DNA from: Methanobacteriota archaeon
Lineage (GTDB): Archaea > Hydrothermarchaeota > Hydrothermarchaeia > Hydrothermarchaeales > SZUA-236
NCBI GenBank assembly: GCA_003230355.1
Contig: QIDD01000019.1
Span: 1 to 10,225, forward strand
Length of the DNA: 10,225 nucleotides
Direction of reading: 5' to 3'
Part shown: one piece after another, positions 1 to 5,516 of the stretch
Layout of the letters: every line of letters starts with the position of its first letter
Numbering within the stretch: position 1 is the first letter of the stretch
Notes under the pieces: model-generated
Seen by the model: only the letters and a program-made list of their open reading frames with translations
The model's database searches: none
What the model was told of the DNA's origin: nothing
Position numbers and translations under genes: made by a program

Positions 1-1
1 G

Positions 2-289
2 GGCGCGGTCAAAGAGTATGCAACGGCTGCCGCCTTTTTTGATCAGGCCAAGGAGACTGCGGATCTTGCGGCTGAGAGCCGGTCTGGCAAGATGAATGTT
101 TACTTTCAAAACAAGGGTCGTTTCTTCGCGGTCTGGGAAGAGGTAAGCAGGAAGATGATTGAAAGCAGTGAGCAGTCACTCTACGGCGACCCTGAGCTGG
201 CGGTTAAGGCCGTGGAAGACGCGGTGGATCTTGCAGGTATTGCAAACAGTTATAACGAGCTTGCAGAAGAGGCTTGGAGGCTGCTTTGA
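2..289 (+). CDS. C-terminal part of an unknown helical protein (5' end outside window)
   Basis: The reading frame is open from the first bases of the window and ends at TGA 287-289, giving 95 visible residues. An ATG at 92 lies inside this frame, but the 30 codons before it read as ordinary helical protein sequence (AAAFFDQAKETADLAAESRS), so the gene most likely begins upstream of the window. The visible part is soluble, rich in Ala and Glu and probably all alpha, with no Cys motif, membrane segment or catalytic motif. I do not recognise the family. The stop is one base before the ATG of the next gene, and that gene's GGAGG ribosome site (276-280) lies inside this one, so the two are probably co-translated. 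A link to the surface or pilin-like protein that follows is inferred from position only. Confidence 0.75.
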   Translation, partial: GAVKEYATAAAFFDQAKETADLAAESRSGKMNVYFQNKGRFFAVWEEVSRKMIESSEQSLYGDPELAVKAVEDAVDLAGIANSYNELAEEAWRLL

Positions 290-290
290 G

Positions 291-563
291 ATGATAAGTA
301 TGAAAGAAGTGCGTGGATTTATAGTTGAAGAAGAGGGCCAGGCGTCAATCGAGTATCTGCTCCTAGTTGGCGCGGCGATGCTTGCAGCCCTGGTGTTTGC
401 TGTATCCTATAAAAAGATGTCATATGACGTGATCACCAGACAGTACACTGAAAATATTAATGAAACATATAATATAGTGTGCAACTATGTAGCTGAAAAC
501 CTGGATGTTACAGACAAGGCCAATTTCTGCGCTGAGATCATTAAACGCAGTCAAGGCTCATAG
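291..563 (+). CDS. Small class III signal peptide (archaeal pilin-like) protein
   Basis: A 90-residue protein. The N-terminus is a short charged leader (residues 1-16), then Q17-A-S-I-E-Y22, then a hydrophobic stretch of about 18 residues (LLLVGAAMLAALVFAV). Q-x-S-x-E-Y followed by a hydrophobic helix is the hallmark of class III archaeal signal peptides (DUF361 family), which the prepilin peptidase EppA cuts just before the Gln. E21 then becomes the usual Glu5 of the mature pilin. The mature part (about 74 residues) has two cysteines, C64 and C80, that could form a disulfide outside the cell. I chose ATG 291 because GGAGG (276-280) lies 10 bases upstream. ATG 300 in the same frame is possible, and the frame upstream of 291 only reads through the previous gene. 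The role is probably a minor pilin or surface-filament subunit. No EppA or assembly ATPase is in the window. The 3' end overlaps queC tail to tail by 13 bases. Confidence 0.85.
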   Translation: MISMKEVRGFIVEEEGQASIEYLLLVGAAMLAALVFAVSYKKMSYDVITRQYTENINETYNIVCNYVAENLDVTDKANFCAEIIKRSQGS

Positions 564-1270
564 ATGGTTTTGTCAACAACCTCTGCAGCTCTGAAGGCTC
601 GCATCCGCCGCTTGCATGATTCACAGACCCCGCAGTGAACAGGCCTCCCGCCGCTGTCAAGGCCGAGCGGCATGTAGCAGGATGACATATATTCTACCGG
701 CGCGCCCAGATCAACGGCAAGCCTTGCAATCTCTTTTTTATTCATCCCCATAAGCGGCGCTACAACAGTTACATTTTTTTCGAGCACAGCGTACTCCAAG
801 ACACTGTTCATCGTTGAGACAAAAGACGCTGTGTTATCTGGAAACGTGGCGGCCTCCTCCAGATCAAAGCCTGCGACTATCTCTCCTCCGCCGATTGACT
901 CTGCAAAGGACGCGGCAATCGATAAAAAAACAAGGTTACGCGCAGGAACCCACACCGACTTTGCAGATTCAGATGCCGCCGCATGATTGTCAAGCTCAAG
1001 CTCGCTTGGATTGGGGACGCACTCATCAGTTGAAACAAGTGTTGATCCGCTGCGCTTTGAAAAATCCCGCAGCCAGGGAAGATCGATCACCTGATGCTCA
1101 GAACCTGCAAGCGTTGAGAGTTTTTCAGCGCAGGAAAGAGCCACATTTTCATCGCGAGCACCATAGGTGAATGTGAGGGTGTAAAGTTTTTGGTATCTCT
1201 CTTTAACCTTCCACATTGCAGTCGCGCAATCAAGCCCGCTGCTTAGAAGTATTATTCCATTTGATTTCAT
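551..1270 (-). CDS. queC: 7-cyano-7-deazaguanine (preQ0) synthase QueC
   Basis: A 239-residue PP-loop ATPase that converts 7-carboxy-7-deazaguanine to preQ0 using ATP and ammonia. In archaea preQ0 is inserted into tRNA for archaeosine. The PP-loop is S10-S-G-L-D-C15, a variant of SGGLDS. VPARN lies at 108-112. A C-terminal zinc site is formed by C198 and the cluster C213-G-V-C216-E-S-C219. The order and length fit QueC. It follows the subtype I recall from Thermococcus (FTYGARD at 34-40, GFDLEEAATFPDN at 134-146), not the bacterial pattern with SGYPDC. The ATG at 1270 puts the PP-loop at the usual distance from the N-terminus. There is no ribosome site, so the mRNA may be leaderless from an AT-rich box near 1297-1305. 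It lies 52 bases behind the membrane protein gene on the same strand. No other queuosine or archaeosine gene is in the window. Confidence 0.93.
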   Translation of the reverse strand: MKSNGIILLSSGLDCATAMWKVKERYQKLYTLTFTYGARDENVALSCAEKLSTLAGSEHQVIDLPWLRDFSKRSGSTLVSTDECVPNPSELELDNHAAASESAKSVWVPARNLVFLSIAASFAESIGGGEIVAGFDLEEAATFPDNTASFVSTMNSVLEYAVLEKNVTVVAPLMGMNKKEIARLAVDLGAPVEYMSSCYMPLGLDSGGRPVHCGVCESCKRRMRAFRAAEVVDKTIYEP

Positions 1271-1291
1271 GAACTACTGGTTATATTTGTT

Positions 1292-1310
1292 CAATCTATT
1301 AAATTGATTG
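1292..1310 (-). promoter_or_regulatory. Possible queC promoter inside a small inverted repeat
   Basis: CAATC (1292-1296) and GATTG (1306-1310) form 5-base inverted arms around an AT spacer that reads AATTTAATA on the minus strand. Its centre is about 30 bases before the queC ATG, the right distance for a TATA box of a leaderless transcript. A second AT box at 1281-1287 is too close to the start. The match to a TATA box is weak, so this is tentative. Confidence 0.35.
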
Positions 1311-1322
1311 CCCCACTGGAAT

Positions 1323-1907
1323 TTAGACGGCTTGGGAATGAGGACTCTCTACTCCACTGCGTTTATTGAGTTCCATCTCTTTTTTCGATTCACCGCTGAA
1401 AAATCCGACTGTGTCATAGGATATGTCGAAGAACAGAAATGCTAGCAGGTATTGCATGGCAAAGACTCCGGCCAGGCTGAGTGTGAGGAGCCCTACTTTC
1501 ATGGTGAATCTGTGGAGGAAGAAGAAGGCGATGATCTTGTTTGTCTTGTGGCTGTCGACGTAGTCGTTTCCTTTTTCGTCGATTATGCCTGTGAATGTTA
1601 GGGCTAGGAGTGGGAGGAATATTATTTTTTCTAGGAATGCCAGTGACACGACGATTGCTGATGTGCTTGCTCCGAAGACTGTGTTGTCGATTTTGCCTGT
1701 GAACAGCACGCCGAGCATTATTGAGAGAAGTATTGTTGCCGCTGCTGTGTCTAGTATTGAAATCCCTATCCAGAGTACGAGTAGTATTGCGGCTATAGCG
1801 GTTGCTATTTTTTGGCTGTAGATTTTTTCGTCGAATGCTTCGTCTATGTATTTTATTCCGCCTCCGATGAGTGCGAAAGCGGCAACTGTTAAGACTGTTT
1901 GGACCAC
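1323..1907 (-). CDS. Unknown multi-pass membrane protein
   Basis: A 194-residue hydrophobic protein with about five or six membrane segments: roughly residues 3-18, 34-52, 54-70, 82-108, 125-145 and 146-161. It ends in a hydrophilic tail (172-194). Between the first two segments lies a charged motif, KYIDEAFDE (19-27). I believe similar short motifs occur in uncharacterised archaeal membrane proteins, but I cannot name the family. No transporter, protease or enzyme signature is visible. The start is GTG at 1907-1905, supported by a perfect AGGAGG (1915-1920) seven bases upstream. A TATA box near 1955-1964 implies a leader of about 26 bases. Its codons end mostly in A or C, as in the Lrp gene across the divergent promoter. 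queC follows 52 bases downstream and may be partly co-transcribed. A role in preQ0 transport cannot be claimed from position alone. Confidence 0.85.
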   Translation of the reverse strand: MVQTVLTVAAFALIGGGIKYIDEAFDEKIYSQKIATAIAAILLVLWIGISILDTAAATILLSIMLGVLFTGKIDNTVFGASTSAIVVSLAFLEKIIFLPLLALTFTGIIDEKGNDYVDSHKTNKIIAFFFLHRFTMKVGLLTLSLAGVFAMQYLLAFLFFDISYDTVGFFSGESKKEMELNKRSGVESPHSQAV

Positions 1908-1914
1908 GAATAGA

Positions 1915-1964
1915 CCTCCTTTTACCCGTTTTCTTCAGTTTTTAGGATTTTACTATTATATATA
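1915..1964 (-). promoter_or_regulatory. Promoter and ribosome site of the membrane protein gene
   Basis: On the minus strand a TATA box (TATATATAAT, 1955-1964) is followed about 26 bases later by the expected start of the RNA. AGGAGG (1915-1920) then lies seven bases before the GTG start. This transcript therefore should have a real leader, unlike most other transcription units here. Confidence 0.7.
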
Positions 1965-2015
1965 CGTAACCCTTGCTTTTTTTTGGAAAATAAGTTCTAT
2001 TCTGCCTTGTTAATC

Positions 2016-2059
2016 GAAAAGATTTTTCCACAATTCAGGTAAAAGGTGAAAAATTTTTC
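2016..2059. repeat. Two AT palindromes in the divergent promoter region (possible Lrp operators)
   Basis: GAAAAATTTTTC (2048-2059) is a perfect 12-base palindrome. GAAAAGATTTTTC (2016-2028) is the same motif with one central extra base. Their centres are about 32 bases apart, close to three helical turns, so both would face the same side of the DNA. They lie 35-70 bases upstream of the TATA box of the Lrp-like gene. AT-rich phased sites are typical for Lrp-family proteins, so autoregulation is a reasonable inference. The whole 1908-2122 gap contains no gene that I can see. Confidence 0.5.
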
Positions 2060-2084
2060 CAAAAAACAGGAATTCAACGGCAAA

Positions 2085-2093
2085 TTTTTTATA
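2085..2093 (+). promoter_or_regulatory. TATA box of the Lrp-like regulator gene
   Basis: TTTTTTATA ends 30 bases before ATG 2123. With archaeal spacing the RNA would start at about 2117, leaving a leader of zero to a few bases. There is no good ribosome site before the ATG, which agrees with a near-leaderless mRNA. Confidence 0.65.
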
Positions 2094-2122
2094 CTCACAG
2101 GTAAACAAAAATACAAGTAGGT

Positions 2123-2695
2123 ATGGTGGACAAAGCATTTTCAATAGCCAAAGTATCTGGCAGAATATACAAAGACGCAATATTTCAGAAGCTCCTGCCA
2201 AGCCCGGAAAAAAAACCAGAGGAAAAAAACCCGCCCAACGTGGATCTATCAAAAGTGGACGAAACAGACCTAAAGATAATCAAACTGCTGGTAAACGACT
2301 CCAGAACCACGCTTTCGGCAATCGGCACAGAGCTAGGAATCGGCACCAGCACAGTCTACAAAAGGATAACAAAACTAGTAAAAGAAGGAGTCATAAGGCG
2401 GTTCACAATCCTCGCCGACGGAGATAAACTCGGACTGGGATCAGCCGCATACATCGGTGTAACCTGCGCAAAAGGAATGAAAGATGAGGTCATTCGAAAA
2501 CTGCTGGACCAGGCGGAAGTAGTTGAAATACACGAAGTCCTCGAACCCTATGACCTGCTTGTAAAAGTTAGAAGCAGAGACCTCCAATCACTCAAGGAAG
2601 GACCGCTAAACACCGTATCAGAAATTGAGGGAATTGCCGAGACCCGGCCCATACTTGTCCTAAACACATTGAAAGAAGCGCTCTACAACCTTTAA
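2123..2695 (+). CDS. Lrp/AsnC-family transcription regulator with N-terminal extension
   Basis: A 190-residue protein. An Lrp-type winged helix-turn-helix spans about residues 46-95 (VDETDLKIIKLLVNDSRTTL onward, with recognition helix TSTVYKRITKLVKEG at 75-89). It is followed by an alpha-beta ligand-binding and oligomerisation (RAM) domain at about 106-190. Family members are usually near 150 residues. Here 40-45 extra residues precede the HTH: a possible amphipathic helix (1-24) and a Pro/Glu/Lys linker (25-44). A GTG at codon 40 would give the usual length but lacks a well-placed ribosome site, while the TATA box supports ATG 2123. The role is DNA binding controlled by a small ligand such as an amino acid; the ligand cannot be read from sequence. 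Palindromes upstream and repeats before larB are candidate targets. Codon third positions are strongly A or C. Confidence 0.92.
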   Translation: MVDKAFSIAKVSGRIYKDAIFQKLLPSPEKKPEEKNPPNVDLSKVDETDLKIIKLLVNDSRTTLSAIGTELGIGTSTVYKRITKLVKEGVIRRFTILADGDKLGLGSAAYIGVTCAKGMKDEVIRKLLDQAEVVEIHEVLEPYDLLVKVRSRDLQSLKEGPLNTVSEIEGIAETRPILVLNTLKEALYNL

Positions 2696-2708
2696 GGTTT
2701 ATAAACCT
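2687..2708 (+). promoter_or_regulatory. larB promoter: TATA box framed by AACCT/AGGTT repeats
   Basis: AACCT (2687-2691), AGGTT (2695-2699) and AACCT (2704-2708) alternate in direction. The last two form the perfect palindrome GGTTTATAAACC (2696-2707), whose centre is the TATA box. It lies about 27 bases before ATG 2729, which predicts a leaderless larB mRNA. A protein bound to these arms would cover the TATA box. The Lrp-like protein encoded just upstream is the obvious candidate, by position only. The stop of that gene (2693-2695) lies within the element. Confidence 0.6.
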
Positions 2709-2728
2709 AGAGGCCTATTATTTTTTAG

Positions 2729-3448
2729 ATGAAAGACCCAGCCAGTCATTTAAAGCGAGATTGCCTTCCAGTAGGAGGCATTGCAAACCTCGATTTCGAC
2801 CGTGAAAAGTCAACAGGCATTCCAGAGGTGATACTAGCCCGCGGAAAAACAGTGGAAGACGTGCATACACTGGCTGTGCATCTACTTGAAAAAACAGGTC
2901 ATGTAATTGTAACAAAGGCAGATGAAAAACAGCTTGATCTGCTTGAAAAGATAGATGCGAAAAAAGATATCAACAGAAAGGCGGGGCTGGCCGTACTAAA
3001 AAAGAATGATGAAAAGAAAGCAGTGATTGGAACTGTGGCAGTCTTTGCAGCCGGCACATCAGATATTCCTGTAGCTGAAGAAGCTCGAATCATACTTGAA
3101 GAGCTGGGCTGCAAGGCACTTGCTGCATATGACATTGGAATAGCAGGGATACACAGGGTCCTGCCATGGGCTGCTAAGGTTTCTGAAGAGGACGTGGACG
3201 CGGTAATCGTTGTGGCCGGAATGGAAGGAGCGCTTGCCTCTGTTGTTAAAAGCATGGTCGACGTGCCGGTAATCGGGGTCCCTACTTCAGTGGGCTACGG
3301 CTACGGCGGCGGCGGGACCTCCGCGCTCATGTCAATGCTGCAATCATGTTCGCCTGGAATAACTGTTGTGAACATCGACAACGGATTCGGCGCGGCTGCT
3401 GCGGCCTATCTTATGTGCAGACGGATTTCAAAGTATAAAGAGGGATAG
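2729..3448 (+). CDS. larB: LarB, pyridinium-3,5-biscarboxylic acid mononucleotide synthase
   Basis: A 239-residue LarB, close to the usual length of about 245. LarB carboxylates and hydrolyses nicotinic acid adenine dinucleotide to give the biscarboxylate mononucleotide, the first step towards the nickel-pincer nucleotide of LarA-type racemases and epimerases. Family motifs are clear: an N-terminal TGIPEVILARGKT (29-41), then a PurE-like carboxylase fold with AGTSDIPVAEEA (108-119), YDIGIAGIHR (134-143), AGMEGALASVV (163-173), GVPTSVGYG (183-191) and VVNIDNGFGAA (213-223). The start ATG lies 27 bases after a TATA centre and has no ribosome site, so it is probably leaderless. LarC, LarE and LarA are not in the window. 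Only six bases separate it from the zinc-ribbon gene downstream, which suggests one mRNA. Confidence 0.95.
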   Translation: MKDPASHLKRDCLPVGGIANLDFDREKSTGIPEVILARGKTVEDVHTLAVHLLEKTGHVIVTKADEKQLDLLEKIDAKKDINRKAGLAVLKKNDEKKAVIGTVAVFAAGTSDIPVAEEARIILEELGCKALAAYDIGIAGIHRVLPWAAKVSEEDVDAVIVVAGMEGALASVVKSMVDVPVIGVPTSVGYGYGGGGTSALMSMLQSCSPGITVVNIDNGFGAAAAAYLMCRRISKYKEG

Positions 3449-3454
3449 ATATCT

Positions 3455-4738
3455 ATGGTGGAATGTAATGAGTGTGGTGGTAAGCTTAAGAAGGGTGATC
3501 TCTTCTGCAGCCAGTGCGGGGCGAAGATAAGTGTGATGAAACCTGATTCTAAGGCTGCTAAATCGAGGAAGGCCAAGCCGAAGGCCGCCAAGCCAGGTGC
3601 TCTGAAGAAAGAACCGGTTGAGCTTACTGATGAGGTGAAGCGTAGGCTCAAGGCAGAGCTTGAAATATCGATTAAAGCCTTTAAACGCGGTGACATCACT
3701 CTTGAAGAATTCCAGGACATCAAAAAAAGCATTGTCACAAAGGCGAGGGCCGGATTTTATGATGTACCGTCAGAGCATGTGAGGTCTGTTCATGAGCCTG
3801 CTCCACCGCAGTTTGAACCTGAGGCTGAGCCCTTTGTCCCTGCATACTCGATCCCTGAGCCGCCTATGCGAAGAACCCCTGACCATGGGCCAACTGGCGA
3901 GCTTTACAAGCCTATGCGGCGTCTTGACGAGCCTCTATTTTCAAAGCTATGGTATCTTGTGCCGATTGTATTCAACCTTATCGGCGGGCTTATCGCATAC
4001 TTTGCTGTCAAACCAAGTGATGAAAAAAGCGCAAAAAAGATGCTTGCCATCGGTGTGTTGAGCTTTATTCTCGTTGCAGGGGTTGCAGGTTATTATGCAT
4101 ATAATGAGGGGTTGCTTGGTCAAAAGGATGTTTTGCCGCCGCCCACTGAAATCGTTATTGAAGGTGTGGAGGCCGAGGTTGTTGAAGTTCTTCCTCTCAA
4201 CATCTCGAACGCATCTGCCGCGGAGATGAACCTTGTCTTGGGTGATTTTGAAGGAGGTTTTACTGCTAATAACATCCTCTCCGGCACGCTTAAGGATCCA
4301 TTGGAGTTTGCTGGCGGTGACACTGTTTTCGCCGAGAATTTGAGTGTTCAGGGCTGGCTTGAAAACCACCGCGTCCTTTTTACAAAGGATTTCACAAGCG
4401 CAGAGAACACGACTTTAATGGAGTGGGAGATTGACAGCTCGATTTCAAAATACAACGTAAGCAGGGCTTCGAAAACATATTTTGATACGCGTCTCGGCGA
4501 GTTTGAAAACACTTTTTCACAGGGCAATTATTCACTCATCGACTTTGATGTGGGCGAAAAAGGGTTTATGGCTAAAAAGGTTGAGTCTGACAGTGAGTTC
4601 GGGCTTAAGGTGTCATATCGCGTTTTCTTCTACGAAAAAGACGCCTTCGTAAGCCTCTCGGTTTCTAAGGTTGGCCGGGGGCTTGAAGAGGAAGAGGTCG
4701 TAGGATATGCAAGGATTATTGAGAGCAGGATAAAGTAA
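3455..4738 (+). CDS. Zinc-ribbon membrane protein with a large unknown outer domain
   Basis: A 427-residue protein in clear modules. A zinc ribbon lies at residues 4-21 (C4-x2-C7 and C18-x2-C21). A Lys/Ala-rich basic linker follows (30-52). A helical segment of SHOCT-like pattern, with FKRGDITLEEFQDIKK, lies at about 57-98. Then comes a Pro/Glu-rich linker (113-140). Two membrane helices (about 166-185 and 195-215) are joined by a short charged loop. Last is a C-terminal domain of about 210 residues, likely beta-rich and outside the cell. Both ends of such a two-helix protein would lie on the same side if both helices fully cross, so topology is open. The start has GAGGG (3440-3444) ten bases upstream. 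It lies six bases after larB, with no other sign of a functional link. Codons here end mostly in T or G, unlike larB and the Lrp gene. The function of the last domain is unknown to me. Confidence 0.85.
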   Translation: MVECNECGGKLKKGDLFCSQCGAKISVMKPDSKAAKSRKAKPKAAKPGALKKEPVELTDEVKRRLKAELEISIKAFKRGDITLEEFQDIKKSIVTKARAGFYDVPSEHVRSVHEPAPPQFEPEAEPFVPAYSIPEPPMRRTPDHGPTGELYKPMRRLDEPLFSKLWYLVPIVFNLIGGLIAYFAVKPSDEKSAKKMLAIGVLSFILVAGVAGYYAYNEGLLGQKDVLPPPTEIVIEGVEAEVVEVLPLNISNASAAEMNLVLGDFEGGFTANNILSGTLKDPLEFAGGDTVFAENLSVQGWLENHRVLFTKDFTSAENTTLMEWEIDSSISKYNVSRASKTYFDTRLGEFENTFSQGNYSLIDFDVGEKGFMAKKVESDSEFGLKVSYRVFFYEKDAFVSLSVSKVGRGLEEEEVVGYARIIESRIK

Positions 4739-4945
4739 TAATCGAATTTTTATATTTGACTCAAAGAGCATTTAAAAATCAGCTTAGAAGCCATATTTCA
4801 AATCTATGTGAAGTCTGGGACCTCAAGAGAGTAGACAAGAGGATGTTACTCCTTAACTGCCCAAGGCCGAGGTAGAATAGCTCATTCTTCAGATGCATAT
4901 CACCCAATATATTTATATTAAATAACACATAAAATAACCTTGATC
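4739..4945. other. Non-coding gap of about 207 bases with AT boxes and small hairpins
   Basis: No convincing gene lies here. TTTTTATATTT (4747-4757) just after the zinc-ribbon stop could serve as a T-rich terminator or as a TATA box. The middle is richer in GC and can form short hairpins: AGGA/TCCT around 4842-4854, and AGAAT/ATTCT at 4874-4888 with a five-base loop. ACCTC near 4821-4825 can also pair with GAGGT near 4869-4873. A small RNA is possible but unsupported. The only short frame of note, ATG 4844 coding for ten residues, lacks a properly spaced ribosome site. Confidence 0.4.
4912..4920 (+). promoter_or_regulatory. TATA box of the HTH-CBS regulator gene
   Basis: TTTATATTA is centred 30 bases before ATG 4946, with no ribosome site in between. 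This fits a leaderless or nearly leaderless mRNA and favours ATG 4946 over the in-frame TTG at 4940. Confidence 0.6.
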
Positions 4946-5509
4946 ATGTACTCCCTACCCGCCCCAGAGGAAATACGGCAATTCAGACTCCGCGTGGGCA
5001 AAACCCAATCCGAAGTTGCGAAAAAAGCAAATGTAAGCCAGAGCCTTATCGCAAGAATCGAAAAAGGGAGCATCGACCCGCGCGTCTCAACACTTAGAAA
5101 AATCCTCGAAGCACTGAGAGACGAGGAAAAAACCGAGCGCATAACAGCCAAAAACCTCATGCGAAGCCCAGTAATCTCAGTCTCAGCAGCAGACTCTCTG
5201 AAAAAGGCGTCAAAGATAATGGAGCAAAACAACATCTCACAGATACCGGTTGTAAGAAAAGGAGCGCAGGTTGGAAGCATATCTGAAGAGCGCCTAGTCC
5301 ACGAGATGACCTCTGGAAAAGACCCGTCAAAACTCTCGTCAATGCAGGTTAAAGACATTATGGGCGGCGGTTTTCCAGTGGTCACAGAAAACACAGACCT
5401 CGAAACACTGTCACGCCTTGTGGAATTCAACCCCTGCGTGCTCATCGTGGAACAGGAGAAACTCGCCGGAATCGTGACCAAAAGCGACGTGCTCAAACTT
5501 GTGAAGTGA
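4946..5509 (+). CDS. Transcription regulator with XRE-type HTH and two CBS domains
   Basis: A 187-residue protein. Residues 7-58 form a Cro/CI-type helix-turn-helix (IRQFRLRVGKTQSEVAKKAN, then VSQSLIARIEKGSIDPRVST). Residues 68-123 (ITAKNLMRSPVISVSAADSL onward) and 134-187 (VKDIMGGGFPVVTENTDLET onward, ending in GIVTKSDVLKLVK) are two CBS domains, which together form one Bateman module that usually binds an adenine nucleotide or S-adenosylmethionine. This matches the archaeal family of predicted regulators with C-terminal CBS pairs (COG3620). Energy- or cofactor-sensing control is a family-based expectation; target genes are unknown. ATG 4946 was preferred to TTG 4940 because of the TATA spacing. 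Codons end mostly in A or C. A 46-residue gene follows seven bases later and is probably in the same mRNA. Confidence 0.9.
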   Translation: MYSLPAPEEIRQFRLRVGKTQSEVAKKANVSQSLIARIEKGSIDPRVSTLRKILEALRDEEKTERITAKNLMRSPVISVSAADSLKKASKIMEQNNISQIPVVRKGAQVGSISEERLVHEMTSGKDPSKLSSMQVKDIMGGGFPVVTENTDLETLSRLVEFNPCVLIVEQEKLAGIVTKSDVLKLVK

Positions 5510-5516
5510 ACGAAGT

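Noticed and set aside
159..290. Possible longer N-terminus for the class III protein from ATG 159
   Set aside because: It would read out of frame through the preceding gene, and a class III signal must be close to the N-terminus. The ribosome site supports ATG 291.
814..1170. A 118-residue plus-strand frame opposite queC
   Set aside because: Its translation is compositionally odd and matches nothing, while queC on the other strand has all family motifs.
1975..1985. T-run as a terminator
   Set aside because: No plus-strand gene ends before it, and on the minus strand it lies upstream of a promoter, so it is most likely just AT-rich promoter DNA.
2899..3255. A minus-strand frame opposite larB rich in Ser, Ala and Thr
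   Set aside because: It is an antisense shadow of larB; the composition is that expected from reading Lys/Asp/Glu/Ala codons backwards.
3947..4369. A 140-residue minus-strand frame opposite the zinc-ribbon gene
   Set aside because: No motif or start signal, and it lies wholly inside a gene with clear domain structure.
4792..4808. T-loop-like string CATATTTCAAATCTATG suggesting a tRNA
   Set aside because: The G53-C61 pair is missing, and no acceptor, D or anticodon arm can be built around it.
4844..4876. Ten-codon frame that might be a leader peptide
   Set aside because: The AGAGG before it touches the ATG, too close for a ribosome site, and nothing else supports it.
4918..5496. A 192-residue minus-strand frame opposite the HTH-CBS gene
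   Set aside because: It is a shadow of a well-recognised gene: low-complexity Ser/Phe-rich translation, no known motif, no ribosome site.
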